61,365 nucleotides of DNA from Acidimicrobiia bacterium (GCA_029210695.1 JARGFH010000020.1:1-61365); one strand, 5' to 3'. Positions 9,087 to 17,733 are shown, counted from the stretch's first letter. Notes: a model not told the origin generated them from the sequence alone. A program made the numbers and translations.

Positions 9087-9959
9087 ATGCGTGAGTACGA
9101 ATCCCAGCGACGGCCCGACCGAGAAGACGGCGCCTCAGGCCTGGCCGAGCGCCTCGATTCCCTGGGCATGGATTCGGTCGAGCGGGTGTTGCGGCGAGCG
9201 ATCCAGCTCCAGTTCGACGATGAGCACGGCCCGGACACCCTCAGTCCAGAACACATCGAGCGCATCGCCGGGGAGATCGGCATCGACCCTGCCCACGTCC
9301 GCCGGGCTCTCTTCGAGGAGGCCACCGCCTCCGAGCAAGTCGAAATGACACCTCTCGATCGGTTCCTGGCCCCGGTGCGCATGAAGGAGCGCACCATGGT
9401 CGTTGGTGACCTAGCCGAGGTCACCAACACGATCGACACCTGGCTCGAGAAGCACGAGGGCCTCCAGAAGCGGCGCCTGCATGGACACGGAATCGTATGG
9501 GAGAAGGATCCCTCGCCGGTCGCCTCGATTCGTATGGGACTCCACCTGGGCAAGGGCAGCGGAGCTTTGCGGGCGGTCGGACCGGTGACCAACCACGTTC
9601 ACAGCGTCGAACCCGGCAAGCATCTAGTCACACTCGAAGCCGACACCAGCATCATCGGGAAGACCGCCAAGGGTCTCCTGGCAGCCGGCGTCGGATTGTC
9701 GGTTGTGCTGGCGCTGGTACTCGGCATCATGGGCGCCGGTTGGGCGGCACTCGGCGGCGCGGCCGTGGCCCTCGCTGTGTTCGGTGGCATCGCCGTCACC
9801 ACGGCCAGACTGTGGGCCGGTCGCGTGCGCAACGGGCTCAGGCGTGCCCTCGACGCAATTCGCCTGCCCGATGTCAATCGTGTTCACGAGTCGATCTTCG
9901 ATCGGATCGAACGGGCCATCTCCAGCGCTCGCGGGCGCGACACCCGCTCCAAGTATTGA
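9087..9959 (+). CDS. Conserved-looking membrane protein of unknown function
   Basis: I do not recognise a named family. The 290-aa protein starts with a charged cytoplasmic segment containing a short helical region (about residues 30-85, DTLSPEHIERIAGEIGI), a central soluble domain, and two adjacent hydrophobic spans near 188-235. The C-terminal 50 residues are basic. The ATG has no Shine-Dalgarno sequence; CATACT six bases upstream could be a -10 box for a leaderless mRNA. It stands alone on its strand. Confidence 0.75.
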   Translation: MREYESQRRPDREDGASGLAERLDSLGMDSVERVLRRAIQLQFDDEHGPDTLSPEHIERIAGEIGIDPAHVRRALFEEATASEQVEMTPLDRFLAPVRMKERTMVVGDLAEVTNTIDTWLEKHEGLQKRRLHGHGIVWEKDPSPVASIRMGLHLGKGSGALRAVGPVTNHVHSVEPGKHLVTLEADTSIIGKTAKGLLAAGVGLSVVLALVLGIMGAGWAALGGAAVALAVFGGIAVTTARLWAGRVRNGLRRALDAIRLPDVNRVHESIFDRIERAISSARGRDTRSKY

Positions 9960-10006
9960 ACCGGAGTCCGGCGGCGTACCATGGTGTTAACAGAAAGGCC
10001 GTCGCT

Positions 10007-10090
10007 GTGAAGAAGCTACTCATCCTCCTCGTCATAGGCGCCATCATCGCCCTCGCCGTCAAGAAGGGCTGCGCCGGCTCGACTCCATAG
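10007..10090 (+). CDS. Very small single-span membrane peptide
   Basis: A 27-codon frame starts at GTG 10007 with an AAAGG ribosome site seven bases upstream. It encodes a Lys-flanked hydrophobic helix (KKLLILLVIGAIIALAVKK) and a short GCAGSTP tail. The shape resembles the tiny DLW-39-type actinobacterial membrane peptides, but the defining tail is absent, so I make no family claim. It could be a chance frame; the ribosome site and the charge-hydrophobic-charge pattern favour a real gene. Confidence 0.45.
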   Translation: MKKLLILLVIGAIIALAVKKGCAGSTP

Positions 10091-10176
10091 GGCTGCCAGG
10101 GCCGACGCACGGACGGCTTCGACCCGAGTTCCGGAGACCGAGCGTCGGGTTCTGAACTGGGTGATCATGGATCGCC

Positions 10177-10192
10177 TGTGATCACTATCACA
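10177..10192. promoter_or_regulatory. CRP/FNR-like palindrome
   Basis: TGTGA-N6-TCACA, a perfect match to the core of CRP-type operators, extended by one base on each side (TGTGAT/ATCACA). It lies about 130 bases upstream of the DUF4389 gene. Mycobacterial Crp binds similar sites, so a CRP-family regulator is a reasonable inference. Confidence 0.4.
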
Positions 10193-10321
10193 GCTGGCCG
10201 GGGGCATCGCCATCGGATCCCCCGGCGCCGTCCCGTTGCTCGAGAGGGTTTGACACACGTCCTGAAACTCCCCCGCCGGAGAGCGTAGGGTGAATCGCGT
10301 CACACCTTGAGGAGGTAGACC

Positions 10322-10960
10322 ATGGTCACGTCTTCCGAGCCCTTCGCAGCTCGCCTGGATATCGACTACCCCGAAACGCTCGACAGGTTCACGACGTTCT
10401 TTCGGCTGATCTGGATCATCCCGATCGCCATCATCCTTTCTCTGCTCACGGCAACCGGGAACGAAACGGTGGCCGAGACCGGTGAGCAGATCCAGAAGAC
10501 CGGCATGGGGATAACCGGTGGCCTGGCGCTGGCCACGATGCTGATGATCGTGTTCCGGATGCGGTACCCACGCTGGTGGTTCGACTTCGCCCGAGAGCTG
10601 ACCCGCTTCGGAGCGCGGGTCAGTGCCTATTTCTTCTTGCTCACCGATCAGTATCCTTCGACCGTTGACGAGCAAGCGGTGCACCTCGAGATCGATTACC
10701 CAGACGTGGAGCGAGACCTCAATCGCTGGCTGCCACTCGTGAAGTGGCTGCTGGCCATCCCCCACTACATAGTGCTCGCCGCGCTAGTTGCCATCGGGAT
10801 CATCGTCTGGATCATTGCCTGGTTCGCCATCCTCTTCACCGGACGCTATCCCCGCCCGCTCTTCGATTATCTGGTGGGCGTTGGCCGATGGGGACTGCGA
10901 GTGGATGCGTACGCGTTCCTGCTGGTTACCGACGAATATCCGCCGTTCAGCCTCAAATAG
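10322..10960 (+). CDS. DUF4389 membrane protein
   Basis: Function unknown; DUF4389 proteins are widespread actinobacterial membrane proteins. The 212-aa protein is built of two similar halves, each with an entry motif (LDIDYPETLDRF at about 11-22, LEIDYPDVERDL at about 121-132) and an exit motif ending in DQYPS or DEYPPFSL. Two hydrophobic spans lie in each half, and RYPRPLFDYLVGVGRW is the family hallmark. A strong GAGGAGGT ribosome site precedes the ATG. Upstream lies the CRP-like palindrome at 10177. Confidence 0.88.
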   Translation: MVTSSEPFAARLDIDYPETLDRFTTFFRLIWIIPIAIILSLLTATGNETVAETGEQIQKTGMGITGGLALATMLMIVFRMRYPRWWFDFARELTRFGARVSAYFFLLTDQYPSTVDEQAVHLEIDYPDVERDLNRWLPLVKWLLAIPHYIVLAALVAIGIIVWIIAWFAILFTGRYPRPLFDYLVGVGRWGLRVDAYAFLLVTDEYPPFSLK

Positions 10961-10967
10961 GCCGTAT

Positions 10968-11888
10968 CTAGCCCCTGCCGCGCCCGAGGAAGGCCTCAAT
11001 AGCTCTGATCATGTGACCGGCGTGCGTGAGGGGAGCTTCATGGCGAGCTCCGACCAGTTCCACCACCTCTGGATGGCGCAGAAGTGAGGCCAGTTCGTAC
11101 TGGACTTCGGGAAACATCAATTGATCCTCGGTGTTGATGATCACCAGGGCCGGTTGTTCCAGTTTGCCGATCCACGGGCGGGCATCGAAGCGGTTGACGG
11201 CTGAACCTGCCTGCCAGTAGAGGTCGGGGTCCCGGTTCTGTAGCTGCCAGTGGGCCCAGCGCAGGTGCTTGGGAAGCACAGCCCCGACGTTCGATAGGTA
11301 ACCGGTTCTCGCCCGGGTACCTTCGGACCGGCTGAGGCGATCGAAAGCCCGAGCCAGCACGATCACTACCCCTCCTACGATCCGCTCGGCCGCCGAACGA
11401 GCCGGCCCGGCAGACGTGCCGGCCAGGATGAGCTTGTCGACTCGCTGCGGGTGCCGGTGGGCCAGTTCGAGGGCGGCCAGTCCGCCCATCGAGTATCCGG
11501 CGATGGAGGCCCGGTCGATTTCCAGCGCGGTCATGATGCCGGCCAGATCGTCGGCGAGGTCGGCGATTTCATAACGGGCACGCAGAAGATCCGACTTCCC
11601 GGTGTTCCGGCCGTCCGGCACGATCACCCGGTAGTTCTTGGCGAGCCTGCCGATCAACTTCCACCACACCACGAGACCGTGATCCCCCCAGCCGTGGACA
11701 AGCACCAGCGGCGGAGCTTCCGGGTTGCCGGCCTCCCGAACGAAGAACTCATTGTCTCCGACGAACACAGACCGCCCGGGCAGGCGGAAGGGGTGTTCTT
11801 GCGCTTCGGCCGCCTTCGGTTCCGGTTCCGGGCCGAGCAGCCGCCAGGCAACCCATGCCAGGAAGAGCCGCTTCATCCAGCGCATCAT
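10968..11888 (-). CDS. Alpha/beta hydrolase
   Basis: A hydrolase of the alpha/beta fold; substrate unknown. The 306-aa protein has the oxyanion-hole motif VHGWGDHG (64-71), the nucleophile elbow GYSMGG with S133, a likely acid in NTEDQ (about 254) and a catalytic His in the C-terminal [12 protein letters not shown] region. A short hydrophobic N-terminus (8-18) could be an anchor. Its start overlaps the stop of the upstream ferredoxin-like gene by four bases (ATGA), so both are co-transcribed. It converges on the DUF4389 gene. Confidence 0.9.
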   Translation of the reverse strand: MMRWMKRLFLAWVAWRLLGPEPEPKAAEAQEHPFRLPGRSVFVGDNEFFVREAGNPEAPPLVLVHGWGDHGLVVWWKLIGRLAKNYRVIVPDGRNTGKSDLLRARYEIADLADDLAGIMTALEIDRASIAGYSMGGLAALELAHRHPQRVDKLILAGTSAGPARSAAERIVGGVVIVLARAFDRLSRSEGTRARTGYLSNVGAVLPKHLRWAHWQLQNRDPDLYWQAGSAVNRFDARPWIGKLEQPALVIINTEDQLMFPEVQYELASLLRHPEVVELVGARHEAPLTHAGHMIRAIEAFLGRGRG

Positions 11889-12334
11889 TGTTGTGCGCCC
11901 AGCGCGTCACGGGCGAACACGTACTCCTCAACAGGCCGGCCTTCGATCAGGTGCTCCTGGATGATCCGTTCCATCACCTCGGTGGTGACCGACCGGTACC
12001 AGACGCCATCCGGATAGACGAGGGCAATGGGTCCTTGCTCACAGATGCGGAAGCAGTCGACCTTGGTCCTCAGCGCGACGGCCTCCCCGTCGGTCATCCC
12101 GCCCGGGGGCGGTTCGCCGATCGACCCCCGCCACGGCGGCGGCGCACTCGCCAACTCCAGGTCCTTCATGCGCCGCTTCGCGTACTCCCACACGCTCGAC
12201 GACTCCTCGTACGTCGAACAGCGCGGCGTCGTCTGTTCTGCGCACAGGAACAAGTGGCGACGCAATCCACCAATCGATAGCGCCGAGGCGATCTTCTGGA
12301 GCCGTTCATCGAGAAAGGGCAGTCGGTCACTCAT
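11885..12334 (-). CDS. Thioredoxin-like [2Fe-2S] ferredoxin domain protein
   Basis: Probably an electron carrier or a small redox protein with a thioredoxin-fold 2Fe-2S centre. The likely start is ATG 12334 (149 aa, [13 protein letters not shown]); upstream in-frame codons do not look like protein. Candidate cluster cysteines are in [12 protein letters not shown] and in [11 protein letters not shown], the spacing seen in thioredoxin-like ferredoxins. It is coupled to the alpha/beta hydrolase downstream and lies next to the MFS exporter, suggesting one minus-strand unit. Confidence 0.8.
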   Translation of the reverse strand: MSDRLPFLDERLQKIASALSIGGLRRHLFLCAEQTTPRCSTYEESSSVWEYAKRRMKDLELASAPPPWRGSIGEPPPGGMTDGEAVALRTKVDCFRICEQGPIALVYPDGVWYRSVTTEVMERIIQEHLIEGRPVEEYVFARDALGAQQ

Positions 12335-12341
12335 GAGCCGT

Positions 12342-13529
12342 TCACGATACCGGTTTGGCGACGGGGTCTCGCCGGGTCTCAGGCACAAGGAACAGCACGC
12401 CGGCGGCGACCATCATGATCGACCCCGTCAGGAAGAAGCCGGCGGTGATGGCGCCGGTGTCGGCGATGAAGCCGAGCGCCAGTGGGCCCACTACGAATCC
12501 GAGATCTCCGGCCATCCGGTAGACGCCGACCGCAGAGCCTTCCAGGCCCGGCGGCGCAAGATCTCCCACCATCGCCGGAGGGGCGATGCCGGCCAGTCCT
12601 GCGGTTATTCCGAACACCATCGAGACGAACAGCAACCCGGTGAAGGATTCGAACATGCCGTATCCGGCTGTGGCCAGCGCGGCGGTCGCAAGACCGATCA
12701 GCGCCACCGGCTTCCCGCCGACCGAGTCGACGAGTCGCCCGGCCGGATTGACGATCAGGAGGTTGGTGAGGGCCGAGACGGAGAGCAAGATCCCTATGTC
12801 GCCTGCGCCGAATCCAAGCGACTGTTCTGCATAGAGGGGTAGGAGGGTAACCCTCGCACCTCCGCGCATGAACATCATCGAGAATCCCACCAGCATCAAG
12901 GCCAGATAGGTAGGCGAGCGAACAAGTCGCCGGGCCGCGGATACCACCTGCCGGGCACTCGTGGCTCTGGTCGGAAGATCCTCGATGAAGAACCAGGCAG
13001 ATACCGCGACGAGGCCCGCCAGGACCGAGTAGACCCAGAACGGGGTCCGGAAGTCGCCCAGTTCGGCGAGGAACCCACCGACGAATGGGCCGATCGCCAC
13101 GCCGACGAGCAAGCCGGTCTGATAGGCGGCCGTTGCCCGGCCGAGGCGCTCCCTCGGAGTGACCTGCAAGAGATACTGGAAGGCGGTGGTGGCGAAGATC
13201 GCCGAGCCGACCCCCTCGATGAAGCGCGACCCGAGCAGCACTGCATAGCTGGGTGCCAATGCGGCGGTCACGCTCGAGATAGCCAGAAGCGTCGTGCCCA
13301 GTACCGTGACTCTGCGGGCACCCCACCGATCACCCGCCATCCCACCGATCACACTGAAGAGAAGTCGGGCGACTGCAAATCCGGTGATCAGCGCCCCTGC
13401 CGCCGTGTACGAAACTCCGAACTCCAGCGCGTACAGAGGCAGAATCGGCGCAACGAGGGTGAGTCCGGCCATCACGAAGCCGACACTGATGGAGATGATC
13501 ACTATCTGACGAGAGACGGTGGACGGCAC
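12342..13529 (-). CDS. MFS transporter
   Basis: Secondary transporter of the major facilitator superfamily, with 395 aa and about 12 hydrophobic spans. The loop between spans 2 and 3 has the family motif [13 protein letters not shown], and the second half repeats it as [14 protein letters not shown]. The overall look is of a drug or metabolite exporter; the substrate is not predictable. It starts at GTG 13529 and lacks a ribosome site; TAGGCT lies eight bases before it. It sits 27 bases downstream of selD on the same strand and could also be read from the selD promoter. Confidence 0.9.
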   Translation of the reverse strand: MPSTVSRQIVIISISVGFVMAGLTLVAPILPLYALEFGVSYTAAGALITGFAVARLLFSVIGGMAGDRWGARRVTVLGTTLLAISSVTAALAPSYAVLLGSRFIEGVGSAIFATTAFQYLLQVTPRERLGRATAAYQTGLLVGVAIGPFVGGFLAELGDFRTPFWVYSVLAGLVAVSAWFFIEDLPTRATSARQVVSAARRLVRSPTYLALMLVGFSMMFMRGGARVTLLPLYAEQSLGFGAGDIGILLSVSALTNLLIVNPAGRLVDSVGGKPVALIGLATAALATAGYGMFESFTGLLFVSMVFGITAGLAGIAPPAMVGDLAPPGLEGSAVGVYRMAGDLGFVVGPLALGFIADTGAITAGFFLTGSIMMVAAGVLFLVPETRRDPVAKPVS

Positions 13530-13537
13530 TGCGGACC

Positions 13538-13543
13538 AGCCTA
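13538..13543 (-). promoter_or_regulatory. Candidate -10 box (leaderless start) of the MFS gene
   Basis: TAGGCT on the minus strand lies eight bases before the GTG start at 13529, with no Shine-Dalgarno sequence between. Confidence 0.35.
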
Positions 13544-13556
13544 GGTGGGCGGCCCG

Positions 13557-14603
13557 TCAGCTCAGGAGGCGGATGCCCGCTCCGGCCACGATCGACCCGA
13601 TCACGGCCGCCGCTTCGGTCCGTTCGGCCTCGAGGGCGGCGAGGAGGAAGTCCAGACGATCGGGATGGACCGAGATCAGCAGGCCTCCCGACGTCTGTGC
13701 GTCTGCGAGGACATCTCTGAGTGGGGACCCGACATCGCCGAAATCCACGTGATCGATCACCGCAGACATATTCCGTTTCGACCCCCCCGGCAGGATGCCC
13801 TGCGTGGCGAGGTCGAGCACCCCTTCTATCAGTGGTACCGAGACGGCGTGGATCTCGGCGCCTACTTCCGCCGCCGATACCATCTCGTGTAGGTGGCCGA
13901 GCAGTCCGAAGCCGGTGACATCTGTCGCCGCGTTGACCCCGACCGACGTCATGGCTCGGGCAGCGCCCTCATTGAGGGCGGCCATGACCTCGATGGCCCG
14001 CCTCTCCACCCCGGGATCAACCCGGCCGTTCTTGATGGCCGTGGCGATGATGCCGGTGCCGAGCGGTTTGGTCAGGACGAGCACATCGCCGGGTTGGGAA
14101 CCGGAGTTGGTGACGAGGCGGTCGGGCTCCACGATCCCGGTTATGGCAAACCCGTACTTCGGTTCCGGATCGTCGATCGAGTGACCACCGACGAGCGTGC
14201 ATCCCGCCAGTTCGAGTACGGCTGCGCCGCCGGCGATCACCTCTTCGAGGAGGTCAAACGGCAGCGTGTCACGGGGCCAGCCGACCAGTTGCAGGGCGGT
14301 GAGTGGAGTCCCTCCCATCGCATACACGTCGGAAAGGGCGTTGGCAGCCGAAATACGGCCCCAATCGTACGGATCATCGACAACCGGGGTGAAGAAGTCG
14401 ACCGTCTGCACCAGGGCTGTTCCCCCGGGCGCGACGAAGACGGCAGCATCGTCGCTGGTTTCGAAGCCGACCAGGAGGTCCGGATGGCGGGTGACCGGTG
14501 AGTTTCGCAAACGGCGCAGGACCTGCGCCAGCTCGTCAGAACCGAGCTTGCACGCTCAGCCGCTTCCGTGCGAGTACTGGGTCAGACGCGGATTCAAGTC
14601 CAT
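13557..14603 (-). CDS. selD: Selenide, water dikinase, probably a selenoprotein
   Basis: Makes selenophosphate from selenide and ATP, the selenium donor for selenocysteine and selenouridine. A conventional frame begins only at about 14510 and lacks the catalytic N-terminus. Reading from ATG 14603, which follows a near-perfect GGAAGGAGGT site, gives RLTQYSHGSG, then UGA (14558-14556), then ACK. This aligns with the E. coli N-terminus (GAGCGCK), placing UGA at catalytic Cys17; C18 and K19 match Cys19 and Lys20. The rest is a full SelD, with DDAAVF, DFFTPVVDDPYDWGRI, AGGHSI-like and GFGLLGHL motifs. With Sec at residue 16 the protein is 348 aa. Two hairpins directly follow the UGA. No selA, selB or tRNA-Sec is in the window. 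Confidence 0.88.
14513..14548 (-). promoter_or_regulatory. Candidate SECIS hairpins after the selD UGA
   Basis: On the minus strand, hairpin one (14548-14530) has a perfect 6-bp stem AGCTCG/CGAGCT with loop GTTCTGA, its loop beginning 14 bases after the UGA. Hairpin two (14529-14513) has a perfect 7-bp stem GGCGCAG/CTGCGCC around GTC, with apical sequence GCAGGTCCTGC much like the E. coli fdhF SECIS apex. Either could recruit SelB; which one does cannot be decided by eye. Confidence 0.55.
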
Positions 14604-14610
14604 CTCGGTC

Positions 14611-14620
14611 ACCTCCTTCC
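14611..14620 (-). promoter_or_regulatory. Ribosome binding site deciding the selD start
   Basis: GGAAGGAGGT on the minus strand sits seven bases before the ATG at 14603. This strong site supports initiation upstream of the in-frame UGA rather than at the internal codon near 14510. Confidence 0.75.
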
Positions 14621-14621
14621 T

Positions 14622-14660
14622 CGTCGCGAGTTGCGAGTTGCTGGTCGCGGGTCAGGATGC
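14622..14660. repeat. GTCGCGAGTTGCGAGTTGC-type low-complexity repeat
   Basis: Iterated GTCGCGAG / TTGCGAG / GTCGCGGG words lie just upstream of selD. They belong to the same word family as 5518-5546 and 50780-51186. Confidence 0.5.
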
Positions 14661-14792
14661 CAGTTTGGCACGGCCTGAGAATACGGCTGCCGTTTGCCTC
14701 TGGCCGCACTCGCCCGGTCTTGAGAAGCTGAACATGTCATGTCGCCATTTCGCCGCGCTCGAGGCTCTCAAGTAGTGAAGGGAGAGTCGCAG

Positions 14793-15257
14793 GTGCAGGC
14801 AGATGATGAGCAAGCCTTCACTCGTTTCGTCAAAGAGACGGAACCGCGGCTCTCATATGCGCTGGCCGCCGCCTACGGGCCAGAGGTCGGCGCGGATGCA
14901 ACCGCGGACGCTCTCACCTATGCCTGGGAGAACTGGGACAAGGTTCGGGTCATGAACAATCCGGCCGGATATCTCTACCGGGTCGGTCAGAGTCGCTCTC
15001 GGATCTACCGGCGGCCGCGCCTTCTGTTTCCGGGCGTGGCGCCGTCGGATGCTCACGATGTGGAACCCGGATTACCCGCTGCACTCGAGTCGCTCACCCG
15101 CAACCAGCGGGTGGCGGTTGTACTGCTCAATGCACTCGAATGGACCGAGCACGAGGCCGCCGAGTTCCTCGGGGTCTCCCGTTCGACCGTTCGCACCCAT
15201 GCAGAACGTGGATTGAACAGGCTGCGTGCCGCCCTGGAGGTGACGGTCGATGCATGA
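14793..15257 (+). CDS. ECF-like RNA polymerase sigma factor
   Basis: Directs RNA polymerase to a special promoter set. I prefer GTG 14793 (154 aa) because AGGGAGAG lies just upstream; an in-frame ATG at 14739 would add 18 residues. Residues about 5-70 resemble sigma region 2 (AFTRFVKETEPRLSYALAAAYG and the following helix); residues about 100-150 form region 4, with an HTH in EWTEHEAAEFLGVSRSTVRTH. The region 2 part is short and divergent. The next gene starts inside its last codons, the usual arrangement for a sigma factor and its membrane partner. Confidence 0.8.
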   Translation: MQADDEQAFTRFVKETEPRLSYALAAAYGPEVGADATADALTYAWENWDKVRVMNNPAGYLYRVGQSRSRIYRRPRLLFPGVAPSDAHDVEPGLPAALESLTRNQRVAVVLLNALEWTEHEAAEFLGVSRSTVRTHAERGLNRLRAALEVTVDA

Positions 15258-16137
15258 CGTCGAGGTTCAACTCCGCACGTACTTGGATTCAACAGTCGAA
15301 CGGATCGACGCCGACGACGTGATAGCCGGAGCCCGGGCTACCCATCAGCTGAAGCGGTGGAACGCGGGGGTACGGCATCCGCTGCGTATCGCAGCCGCCG
15401 CCGCCACGCTCGTGACGGTCGCGATCAGCCTGGTTGTTGTCGGAGCATGGATGCTCGGAGAAGGCGTTCCTCGAATTGGAGAAGCCAACCCAACACCGAC
15501 AGCAACTGCCCCGGTAGCAACGACCGTTTGGCCGATCGCGCTCGCCGGAATCGCCGCGGCCACAGCAGTAATCGCGACCATGACGGTCAAGAAGAGAAAG
15601 GGGGGTTCCGTGGACACACTGGAACGCCAAACACCCGAGGTGCGGATCGAGCACCTCCGCAAATCGAATCGCGGCCTGATAATCGCGCTGGTTGTGACAG
15701 TACTGGCCCTGGCCGGCCTGGGCGGCTGGGTACTGTTCGACAAGGTGATCGACACCGGCATCGAAGCCGACGTCCAGGCGCTGCTGGACGACTTCCTCGC
15801 CAACGCCAACGCGGGCGATCTCGAGGCGAACACCGATCTGTACACATCCAGGGCGGCCTACATCGAGGGAGACGGCACCATCTACCCGGCGCAGGACATC
15901 CCCGCGCACTGGGCAGACCTCGAAAGCTCACTGGGGCAGTTCGCCGGTGAGCAACTCGGTGATCCGCTGATCATCGAGGATCCCGATGCCAATCGCTATT
16001 TCGTCTCCGTGCCGGGACAGATCGGCTGGGGACGGGACCCCTACTACAAGCACTTCATGACGTTCGTCCTCACCGAGGTCGATGGGGAACTGAAGATCAT
16101 CAGCCAGATGGTCAGTCCCCTCGACAAATGGCGCTAA
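15250..16137 (+). CDS. Membrane partner of the sigma factor with C-terminal NTF2-like domain
   Basis: Probably controls or serves the sigma factor; overlap of eight bases with its gene implies tight co-translation. The 295-aa protein has a short N-terminal cytoplasmic part, three hydrophobic spans (about 45-68, 94-112 and 141-162) and a C-terminal extracytoplasmic domain (about 170-295) that looks like a small NTF2/SnoaL-type fold. No zinc-binding anti-sigma motif (HxxxCxxC) is present, so it is not a classical ZAS-type anti-sigma factor. The regulatory role is inferred from context only. Confidence 0.7.
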   Translation: MHDVEVQLRTYLDSTVERIDADDVIAGARATHQLKRWNAGVRHPLRIAAAAATLVTVAISLVVVGAWMLGEGVPRIGEANPTPTATAPVATTVWPIALAGIAAATAVIATMTVKKRKGGSVDTLERQTPEVRIEHLRKSNRGLIIALVVTVLALAGLGGWVLFDKVIDTGIEADVQALLDDFLANANAGDLEANTDLYTSRAAYIEGDGTIYPAQDIPAHWADLESSLGQFAGEQLGDPLIIEDPDANRYFVSVPGQIGWGRDPYYKHFMTFVLTEVDGELKIISQMVSPLDKWR

Positions 16138-16213
16138 TCCATCCTCTTCTCGTTCCTGCGTCAGAGCCAGGCGTCACGCGCCGAGAACTGGCGCAAGAAC
16201 GGGCAGGCGAGAC

Positions 16214-17131
16214 TCACCGGCCGGCGTCGAGCGGCACCTCCACCTCCGCTACCCCCCTCAGCTGAACCGACGCCACCGCCCCCACGATCAGGACCATGCC
16301 GGCAATCTGAAGAGAGGCCATCTTCTGGGCGAACATCATCCAGGCGGCGACGGCACCGATAACGGGTTCGGCGGTTGCGATGACGCCCACAAAACCGGCG
16401 GAGGCTCGCCGCAATGCCTGGAGTTCCAGCATGAAGGGAATCGCCGTTCCGATGATGCCCAGCCACGCCAACTCGACCCAGACCCTCGGCGACAGGTCGG
16501 TCGGAAAGGACCACACCGGCTGAATCACGGCCCACATGAGCGCCGAAATGGCGAATCCGTAGGCCATGATGCCTGAGGGCGGCATCGTCTGGCCGAGCCT
16601 TTCCCCGATAATCAGATACGCGGCGAACGTCAGCGCTGCTGCCAACCCGGCCCCGACCCCGATGAGGTCGATGTCGGATACCCGCCACACCTCAGCAATG
16701 AGACCGGTCCCGATCAGCGCCACGTATGCCGCCCACCAGGTCGACCGACGTATGAATTTTCGTTCAACCCATCTCATCCACAACAACACAACGATCGGCG
16801 CCAGGAACTGAAGCGTCATGCCGGGCCCCACGCCGATGCGGTCGACCGCCTCGTAGTACGCCGCGTTCACCGCCGTGAGACTCGCCCCGAACAGAAGCAA
16901 CAGGGTCCACGAGGCTCGTGCAGCCAGCTTTCCCCGATACCACGCGTACGGAAGCAGCACGACTACGGCCACCATCGCCCTCGACTGTGCCGCCCTTGCC
17001 GCGCTGATTTCGACGAGAGCGTCGCTGGCGATCGCGCCGCTCACGCCGAAGAGCAGCGCCGCGGTAAACGCGTACGCAAACGCCGAACCCCGGATGTTTG
17101 TCTCCTGCACGGGGCTATCCTGCCCCGCCAT
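16214..17131 (-). CDS. EamA/RhaT-family (DMT) permease
   Basis: Transporter of the drug/metabolite superfamily with ten hydrophobic spans in 305 aa, made of two EamA repeats; the substrate is unknown. The second repeat carries the usual ATAEPVIGAVAAW motif. The ATG given shares two bases with the greA ATG on the other strand (CATG at 17129-17132). A GTG 21 bases downstream (residue 8) has a better ribosome site (GCAGGA) and may be the real start. It converges on the sigma-factor operon. Confidence 0.88.
   Translation of the reverse strand: MAGQDSPVQETNIRGSAFAYAFTAALLFGVSGAIASDALVEISAARAAQSRAMVAVVVLLPYAWYRGKLAARASWTLLLLFGASLTAVNAAYYEAVDRIGVGPGMTLQFLAPIVVLLWMRWVERKFIRRSTWWAAYVALIGTGLIAEVWRVSDIDLIGVGAGLAAALTFAAYLIIGERLGQTMPPSGIMAYGFAISALMWAVIQPVWSFPTDLSPRVWVELAWLGIIGTAIPFMLELQALRRASAGFVGVIATAEPVIGAVAAWMMFAQKMASLQIAGMVLIVGAVASVQLRGVAEVEVPLDAGR
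17116..17121 (+). promoter_or_regulatory. Candidate -10 box (leaderless start) of greA
   Basis: TATCCT is eight bases before the greA ATG. It lies inside the first codons of the divergent EamA gene and forms the loop of a 6-bp GC hairpin (CGGGGC/GCCCCG). No ribosome site is present. Confidence 0.5.
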
Positions 17132-17606
17132 GACCGATCAGACCACTTGGCTCACTCCAACTGCGCACAAGAAACTCCAGGAGGAGTTCGAATCCCTCAC
17201 CACCGAGGGCCGCATACAAATCGAAGAACGCATCGCGGAAGCGCGCTCCCACGGCGATATCCGTGAGAATGCCGACTACGACGCGGCCAAGAACGAACAA
17301 GGAATGATGGAAGCGCGGATTCGCCAGTTGCGCCACCTGCTCGACACGGCCGAGATCCGTGAAGCTGAGGACAGCGGCGTTGTGCAGGTCGGCACGATCG
17401 TCACGATCGTCGATTCAGAAGGCGATTCGACGGAGTACTTCGTCGCGCCGACCGAAAACCGGGTACCCGGGTTTCTGCTCGCCTCACCCACCGGACCGCT
17501 CGGAAGTGCTCTCCTCGGTGCCGCGATCGGCGACGAGGTCAGCTACAAGGCGCCCGGCGGAACGTTCACCGTCACGGTGGAAGCCGTTCGACCCTTCGAA
17601 GCTTGA
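17130..17606 (+). CDS. greA: Transcription elongation factor GreA
   Basis: Rescues backtracked RNA polymerase by stimulating cleavage of the nascent RNA through the secondary channel. The 158-aa length is normal. The N-terminal coiled coil spans about 10-75, and the tip motif HGDIRENADYDAAK carries the two acidic residues (D43, E46) that coordinate Mg2+. The C-terminal FKBP-like domain follows. The reading frame is open far upstream, but the protein starts at ATG 17130. The gene is divergent from EamA with overlapping start codons and is probably leaderless. Confidence 0.95.
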   Translation: MTDQTTWLTPTAHKKLQEEFESLTTEGRIQIEERIAEARSHGDIRENADYDAAKNEQGMMEARIRQLRHLLDTAEIREAEDSGVVQVGTIVTIVDSEGDSTEYFVAPTENRVPGFLLASPTGPLGSALLGAAIGDEVSYKAPGGTFTVTVEAVRPFEA

Positions 17607-17733
17607 TGACCTGACCGGTTCTGGGTTCCAACACATCAGGGAGAGATACCCCGCCCGCCCGGGGCTAATGGCCGGAGGCCTCCAGCTGCCCGGTTAGCCT
17701 GAACCCGATCGACCACGGCTATGAGGCCCGCGT

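Noticed and set aside
10250-10291. Promoter with TTGACA at 10250 for the DUF4389 gene
   Set aside because: The only good -10 candidate (TAGGGT, 10286-10291) is 30 bases away, far beyond 16-18; the TTGACA is probably chance.
14510-14603. SelD starting at the internal codon near 14510
   Set aside because: This would delete the catalytic Cys/Sec and Lys, and the region has no ribosome site; the upstream ATG has a very strong one and the intervening codons match SelD.
17111-17126. Transcription attenuator before greA
   Set aside because: The GC hairpin is short, lacks a T-tract and contains the likely -10 box, so it lies upstream of the transcript.
17607-17733. Mg2+ riboswitch before mgtE
   Set aside because: The leader is 127 bases and shows no extended paired structure or terminator-like hairpin that I could support.
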